In this document: in pieces, positions 58,870 to 64,000 of the stretch
Numbering within the stretch: the first letter of the stretch is position 1
Layout: each line of letters begins with the position of its first letter
Source of the DNA: Zygaena filipendulae
Taxonomy: Eukaryota > Arthropoda > Insecta > Lepidoptera > Zygaenidae
Reading direction: 5' to 3'
Assembly (NCBI GenBank): GCA_907165275.2
Contig: CAJRBF020000001.1
Location: 186,001-250,000, forward strand
DNA length: 64,000 nucleotides
Translations under genes and position numbers: made by a program
The notes under the pieces: generated by a model
The model's input: the letters and a program-made list of their open reading frames with translations, nothing else
Told to the model about the DNA's origin: nothing
Database searches by the model: none

Positions 58870-59338
58870 ATCCCCCCCCAAAGTTTAATGGAACACTGTG
58901 GAATTTAACTTTCAATCTCCTAACGCCGCCTAAGTGTGTTATAAATTTATTTTGGTTTTTGGGAAACGACCGCCCCAACGCCCCTCCAACCACATTCACT
59001 GGTAACCAATACAACACTGAAACGCATTAACCGTTCTCTGAACGTTGTTACCTCTAAATTGATATGTTTATTTTATTTCGTTGAACGAAAAATTTTGATG
59101 ACGTTATTTTAACCGCAAGTTGTTATTATTAAATTTCGAATTATACTGATACGCCAATTGAATGTGATTGAGTCATTTCTCCCTGACCCAATTTATTTAA
59201 TCAAAATAAATTTACAATCACATTATTATTTTAGGTTACATAAGTTGTTTAGTTATATTAATTTAAATCACATAAGTTGTTTACATCTTATACCTAACTT
59301 ACATTAGTTTGACATTTATTATTTACTAACACTTTTAT
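58870..59338 (-). other. Gypsy B 3' untranslated region
   Basis: AT-rich sequence between the pol stop and the polypurine tract. No gene is seen. Confidence 0.6.
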
Positions 59339-61279
59339 TTATTTATAGTATTTATATAAATGAATCGCGTTATAATTTCCTTTCAAGGTTCCGGTGTTTA
59401 CGTCGTGTAACGTGTATACATTATTAAAAGGCACCGCAGCCACTACATAAGGACCCTCATATAAGAACTCAAACTTTTTGGTCTCTTTCCTATCCTTAAC
59501 AGACCTATTGTCCTTCCGAATTTTTACCAAGTCTCCTACTTGAAACAAAATTAATCTATGTTTTTTGTCGTATTTCGAGCGACGCATTAAGCTTGCATTT
59601 TTCAGATTTTCCCGAACTAAATTTCTAACACGTTCTAAATTCAAAGGTTCTCTTTCGAGTTTAAGTTTATCGTCGAATGAAATTTTATTCGATTCGCCGT
59701 ACATAATTTCACACGGTGTGAAGCCTGTACTATCGTGATGACTATTATTATATAATTCCTCCAAGGCTGGTAAGATAGTTGGCCAAGACTTATGATTCGC
59801 GCGACAATAAGTCCTGAACAACCTACCCAACTCCTTGTTTACTCGCTCTACGGTGTTAGGTCTAGGATTTCTTACAGTCGTATAAATCGGTTTACAACCT
59901 AACGCCCTTACACCCCCTTTCCAAACTATACTAATAAATTGTTTTCCATTATCCGTCATAATGGCTTTTGGTTTGATTATTTCCGTAAAATGTTTAAATT
60001 TAGTTAAAACGCTTTTCCCGGTTGCATTTTTCAATGAGTACATTTTAATAAACTTACTAAACGAATCTTGAAATACTATTATAAATCTGGCCCCGAGATT
60101 ACCCGCTGGTAATGGCCCATAAAGATCCGCCATAACTATATCTCCTATGTCCCTAGACAATATTGATTGACACGGCCCTACATATTTTATATTTTCGCTC
60201 TTCGACATTTGACAAATATGACAAACCTTAACCCTCTTCCTAACATCTTTGGTAAGCGAACCCCAGTAAAATCTATCTCTAATGTATTTAATTATTTTAT
60301 AAGCACCTTGATGACCCATCTCAAGGTGCACCTGATCAATTACATCATTAACTAAACTTCTTGGAAGGTACACGACTTCCTTGCGCGTTTCTACTGAATC
60401 ATAATACAAGATATTATCCCGCAATTTGCAACGTAAGGCAATTCTATCAGATCTACACTGCGCAACACTTATACGTCCTAAACGTTCTCTAATATTTTTA
60501 ATTTCGTTATCTAATGACTGCAACTCCGATAATTTATTTAATTTTTCCTTGAGCTCATCGTTGTCCGCGCTCTCCACGTATAGTATCTCGAAACATTTTT
60601 CCCTATCCTCTTGTATTTGTTTACCGGCAGGGAGATACCTTGACAATATGTCTGCAACCAAATTTTGTCTACCCGATATGTGTTCCACCGTGTAATCGAA
60701 TTGTTCTAAATATAATATCCAACGCGTAACCCTACTGTTATACAACTTCCAGTTTTTAATAAATGTTAACGCCGTATGATCTGTTTTGATCGTAAATTTT
60801 GCTCCCCGTAAATACGTTTCGAACTTTTTAATACTACTAATTATCGCGTAAAACTCTTGTTCTGTAACTGTCCAATTTAATTCCGGCCCCTTCAACGTTC
60901 TACTGTGATACCCTAATACTTTCATTTCATTTTTGTCATCTAACTGATAGAGTACCCCAGCTAACCCTATGCCTGAGCTATCTGTTTGCAAATAATATGG
61001 TTTATTAAAATCTGGATGATGTAACATTACCGTCTGTATGAATCTAGTTTTTAATAATTCGAACGCCCTCTGTTCCTCACTGCCCCATTTCCACGCCTGA
61101 AGCTTCTTTAATAACTTACATAACGGTAAGATTAATATACTATAATCACGAATAAATCTACGATAGAAATTGCAAAGTCCTAAGAACGCGCGTAATTGTT
61201 TTAGCTTTTTAGGTTGCGGAAAATCTCTAATACTCTTCAATTTATCTGGGTCCGTATTAGCGCCTTGTCGTTTGCCCAT
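59339..61279 (-). CDS. pol: Gypsy B deletion-derived Gag/Pol fusion: RT end, RNase H, integrase
   Basis: 646 residues, open throughout. The first six codons (MGKRQG) are the gag start seen in Gypsy A; they are joined directly to the last part of RT (FPQPKKLKQLRAFLGLCNFYRRFI). RNase H: LQTDSSGIGLAGVLYQ and VTEQEFYAIISSIKKF, DHTALTFI, ENLVADILSRY-type end. Integrase: HQGAYKIIKYIRDRFYWGSL zinc region with CHICQMSKS, Asp in VMADLYGP, Asp in IMTDNGKQF, Glu in NTVERVNKEL, and a GPY/F module (FEFLYEGPYVV). No RT active site is left, so it could only act in trans, if at all. Confidence 0.9.
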   Translation of the reverse strand: MGKRQGANTDPDKLKSIRDFPQPKKLKQLRAFLGLCNFYRRFIRDYSILILPLCKLLKKLQAWKWGSEEQRAFELLKTRFIQTVMLHHPDFNKPYYLQTDSSGIGLAGVLYQLDDKNEMKVLGYHSRTLKGPELNWTVTEQEFYAIISSIKKFETYLRGAKFTIKTDHTALTFIKNWKLYNSRVTRWILYLEQFDYTVEHISGRQNLVADILSRYLPAGKQIQEDREKCFEILYVESADNDELKEKLNKLSELQSLDNEIKNIRERLGRISVAQCRSDRIALRCKLRDNILYYDSVETRKEVVYLPRSLVNDVIDQVHLEMGHQGAYKIIKYIRDRFYWGSLTKDVRKRVKVCHICQMSKSENIKYVGPCQSILSRDIGDIVMADLYGPLPAGNLGARFIIVFQDSFSKFIKMYSLKNATGKSVLTKFKHFTEIIKPKAIMTDNGKQFISIVWKGGVRALGCKPIYTTVRNPRPNTVERVNKELGRLFRTYCRANHKSWPTILPALEELYNNSHHDSTGFTPCEIMYGESNKISFDDKLKLEREPLNLERVRNLVRENLKNASLMRRSKYDKKHRLILFQVGDLVKIRKDNRSVKDRKETKKFEFLYEGPYVVAAVPFNNVYTLHDVNTGTLKGNYNAIHLYKYYK

Positions 61280-61934
61280 TTCAAACGTTTTTTAATTTTA
61301 ATTGTTTTTTATTTATCACTTATCTCACTAATTTAAACGAACTAAAGAAATAAACTGATTTGAACTTCTAGATCGCGAACGAAAATGTTTTATAATTATT
61401 AAAAGTTTTTACGTATAATCACACTAACACTAGCTGATCGACCTTGGACAATCTAATCGGTTAAAGTTTATTTTCTCACTGTCTAACGCTTCTATTCTTC
61501 AAGAGTTTTAACTTCAATATAAATTTCCATTCCTTAGCAATCTGCAAAGAAATGCAAACTTATAATACCCCCCCCTGACTTTTATAATGCAAACACTTTC
61601 AGGCCGAAGTCCAATCTCAAGACCTTTCCATTTTCACAAGCAACAATTTGTAGGGTGTTACCCCTACTTGATATTTACTTTAACTAGCCATGCATTTATT
61701 GACCTAGGCCATTGTATTCATTCTAGTCAACCATGCGATACGCTGTCGCGGTCGTTTATATTTATTTGATTCAACCATGCGATACGCTGTCGCGGTCGTT
61801 TATTCGTATGTAAGCCAACCATGCGATTCACTGTCGCGGTCACTTTTACATTTATGCAAGCCAACCATGCGATTCGCTGTCGCGGTCGCTTTTACATTTC
61901 TAACTTAGCCATTATCCTGGTCACGGCACCAATT
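61280..61934 (-). other. Gypsy B 5' leader with primer-binding site
   Basis: Matches the Gypsy A leader (32465-33186) except for small deletions, the extra tandem unit and a T for G near the primer site. The primer site TGGTGCCGTGACC lies three bases from the LTR (about 61919-61931). Confidence 0.75.
61728..61908 (-). repeat. four tandem units in the Gypsy B leader
   Basis: CAACCATGCGAT at 61728, 61772, 61816 and 61862 (periods 44, 44, 46 bp), each followed by the CTGTCGCGGTCG or CTGTCGCGGTCA core. The added unit relative to Gypsy A is one of the first two. Confidence 0.9.
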
Positions 61935-64000
61935 TGTAACTTACCCCCCCCTCGCGCGACTTTCTCCGATCTACTTCTTACTACGATGATCTCTAATTTG
62001 GCCTGATTGTCTAGTGGTTAGGACTCTAAATTCGTTGTGTGCAGTAACCTATGATTCTTTTAGGTTGAGATTGAACTATCGTCTTAGTATTTGCATCATA
62101 GTTTTTAGTTTTGGTTAAGTTTATAGCTAAGATTCTAAAGTTAATACATGAACGATCTCTAATTTATGTTTAGCGAATACACGAACGATCTTAGACTAGT
62201 ACACGGACGAATCCCTATTTTTATTGCTTTCGTGCGACCCCTTTCCTAACTTTGGGTGGATGATCTATTTTTAATCTATTTATGCGGATGATCTAGTTTT
62301 GTTAGTTTGTTTGTGACGACCTGCCTCCCTAACATTATATCGATGTTCTATTTTATTAGTTTGTTTTCCGGCCTAATCTATTGGCTTGTAGGCTAAGTTT
62401 GAATAATCTTGACCCTTATGTTTGTCTATCCCTACAATCTGTTTTAGTTTGTGTTTGTCGGTTTAACCCCGGTCAACATCTCGTCAAAAGCTACCATTCC
62501 TGGCTCAGATGGCTCAGACATTGCCAGGACGCATAAATATATTTAATAAACCACCCAGACGATTCTATTCCAAGGTCGACCAGATTTTGTCCCCTCAGCA
62601 TGACGCAAGCATTGGCCACAGGAACCTCAAGTACTACGTGAAATGATTGTTGGCACTGCAACCAATCCCGACGTCAAACCGAAGGTAAGGCTTCCAGTTA
62701 ATACATAAGTATTCGCCGGAAGGTGGTATAGCCCCTCCTGCGCTATTCCACGGTGATGACCATCCAGCACAATGCCTTCGTCACCTCCCCCAACCTGTTT
62801 CACAAGGTAGAGGATCATTCTAGATGGTTACATCTAAGATCATTCACCAGCGTCCGTTTCAGGAATCCAGTGAGGAGACTGTACGTCCCCAGTCCGAAGA
62901 CTACCGCCGCGTTGGAGCCATGGTGAGCCCTTGAATATGTGCCAGCCCGAAGACCAGGGTTGGGTGGGACCACCACAAACCAAACCCCAGCACAGTGATC
63001 CAAAATTGTATGTGTGTGTTGTCGGAGACCAATCTCTCCCTGGAACCTGGAACTTCAGCTGATGAACTCTCTGTCATACTGCAAGCAGTGAGGCCGTAGC
63101 CTAGCCGTAGCTGTAGAGTTGAATGGCTCTCTCTCCCCTGTGAACCCACTCGGGCATCCAACTCGTTCTGCCACATCAGAACATTGGCAAGCACATCGTG
63201 TTGAAAAACACAAAGGTTGCCGAGAATCTAGCGTCAGCGACGAGGTCGCCAACAGCCGATCCCCCAGCCTCTGCACAACGGTCTCGATCGCAAAGCGCAG
63301 GGACCTACGTAAGCATACATGTGGTTGCGAGTCACAGTAGCTCCAGTCTGTCTCCGCAGCCAGCAATCGAGCCACAGAGCGCATTGGCCCATCAGTAATG
63401 TTTATAATAAAAAGAAAGGTAAAACAGAAAGAAGAGCGAACAACCCTTCCCTGGTGTAGGAGAGGGCCGGCATCTCCAGTCAGCCGCATCGGTGATATGT
63501 AGATTGAATAACACGGAAGGCGTTGTTATTCAAGGTAAGGTACAAGGCGCACAACGAAACTCGTCACGGCGCAGATGACTCAAGGCGCGGATTTTTACCC
63601 ATCTACGCCATCATACGCTCGCGACGTGCAATGTCCAACCGTTCAAGATTAGAGTTCCGTTTGCTTCGAGCCTATTTGGTACTGTGATTTGAAGATCCTT
63701 CCTCGTGACTAATGTTTTCAGGTCTACGCTCGAGATATCCTAACGGACGTCAAGTGCACTGACAGACCTTCGCACAAAAACATTAAACCACTCTGCGCTA
63801 TCGCTCGCTCAACAAGACTATTCGTAACGAACCGTCTTTTGTAATGATAAAATCAATACAAATATTCTACTCAAAGCATCTCGTTCACGAGGCGCATCGG
63901 CCCACATACGCTTTCATGCGACCACCAAGTATCACAATCGCGCATGCTCGCCTCTGCACAACGCAATCAGGACACAATGAGTAATGACGAAACTTCCAGG
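61935..64000 (-). repeat. Gypsy B 5' LTR, incomplete at window end
   Basis: First 2066 bp (in + orientation) of the long LTR, matching 56171-58251 nearly base for base. It is not complete: about 630 bp lie beyond the window. Confidence 0.92.

Larger units (their letters stand above)
56171..64000 (-). mobile_element. Gypsy B, long-LTR Ty3/Gypsy, internally deleted; 5' LTR runs off the window
   Basis: 3' LTR 56171-58869 (2699 bp), internal part 58870-61934, 5' LTR from 61935 past the window end. The polypurine tract on the element strand is TTTGGGGGGGGATT next to the LTR (58870-58884). Gag, protease and most of RT are missing by an in-frame internal deletion; RT end, RNase H and integrase remain. 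The leader matches Gypsy A but has four repeat units, not three. Confidence 0.92.

Noticed and set aside
1..64000. A host protein-coding gene somewhere in the window
   Set aside because: Every substantial frame was assigned to a mobile element or is a short unsupported frame; the unassigned intervals show no exon-like conserved sequence that I recognise.

Overview
The window reads as a nest of transposable elements from an AT-rich arthropod genome, most likely an insect. No convincing host gene is visible. The basis is the element mix: a Polinton/Maverick (adintovirus-like) element, an errantivirus-like Gypsy element with an envelope gene, BEL/Pao and Copia elements (the Copia primer sites match the initiator tRNA-Met 3' end), a Tc1 DD34E transposon and a Jockey-like LINE. 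The species cannot be named from the sequence.

Layout. 1-12387: Polinton copy 1, left terminus outside the window, right terminus and terminal repeat (TIR) present; DNA polymerase B points right, and a block of virion and integration genes points left. 12388 to about 24864: an errantivirus-like Gypsy (Gypsy C, + strand) carrying a complete nested BEL/Pao element (14299-20774, 625-bp LTRs, 5-bp target duplication GTCAT) and cut in env by a Tc1 element (about 24863-26412). 26413-27249: unassigned sequence ending in an (AAAT)n tail. 27250 to about 30454: Copia 1, truncated in RT. About 30455-35898: Gypsy A, with a 2.7-kb 5' LTR, gag and a G-patch/protease ORF. 35899-37206: unassigned, with a 60-bp tandem repeat. 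37207-44350: BEL copy 2, its LTR split by a complete small Gypsy (Gypsy D, 37711-43647, 83-bp LTRs, target duplication CCAT). 44351-54961: Polinton copy 2 in the opposite orientation, decayed, split by a young Copia (Copia 2, 47757-52496) and cut inside its capsid gene by a Jockey-like LINE (54962-56170). 56171-64000: Gypsy B, same family as Gypsy A but internally deleted, with its 5' LTR running off the window.

How the genes work together. Polinton copy 1 carries a nearly complete viral gene set: protein-primed PolB, integrase with chromodomain, packaging ATPase, double-jelly-roll major capsid, penton-like minor capsid, adenain-type protease, a phospholipase A2/core protein, a repeated fibre-like protein and a DUF8207-type protein. 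It looks like an integrated virus more than a bare transposon. Every recognised reading frame is open in copy 1; the one irregular gene is the protease, which has no AUG at the expected start. Copy 2 has the same genes with frameshifts and insertions. The retroelements are independent units at different stages of decay. Insertion order can be read from who interrupts whom: BEL 2 before Gypsy D and Polinton 2; Polinton 2 before Copia 2 and the LINE; the LINE before Gypsy B; Gypsy C before BEL 1 and Tc1; Gypsy A before Copia 1.

Most interesting: a possible -1 frameshift (A AAA AAC immediately before a stop) or ACG start for the Polinton protease; phage-tail-fibre-like repeats in a Polinton protein; a hairpin-rich Polinton TIR; a G-patch placed before the Gypsy A protease; a tandem array in the Gypsy A/B leader placed like the Drosophila gypsy insulator; a BEL element whose pol lacks integrase; and a small membrane-protein ORF upstream of gag in Gypsy D.
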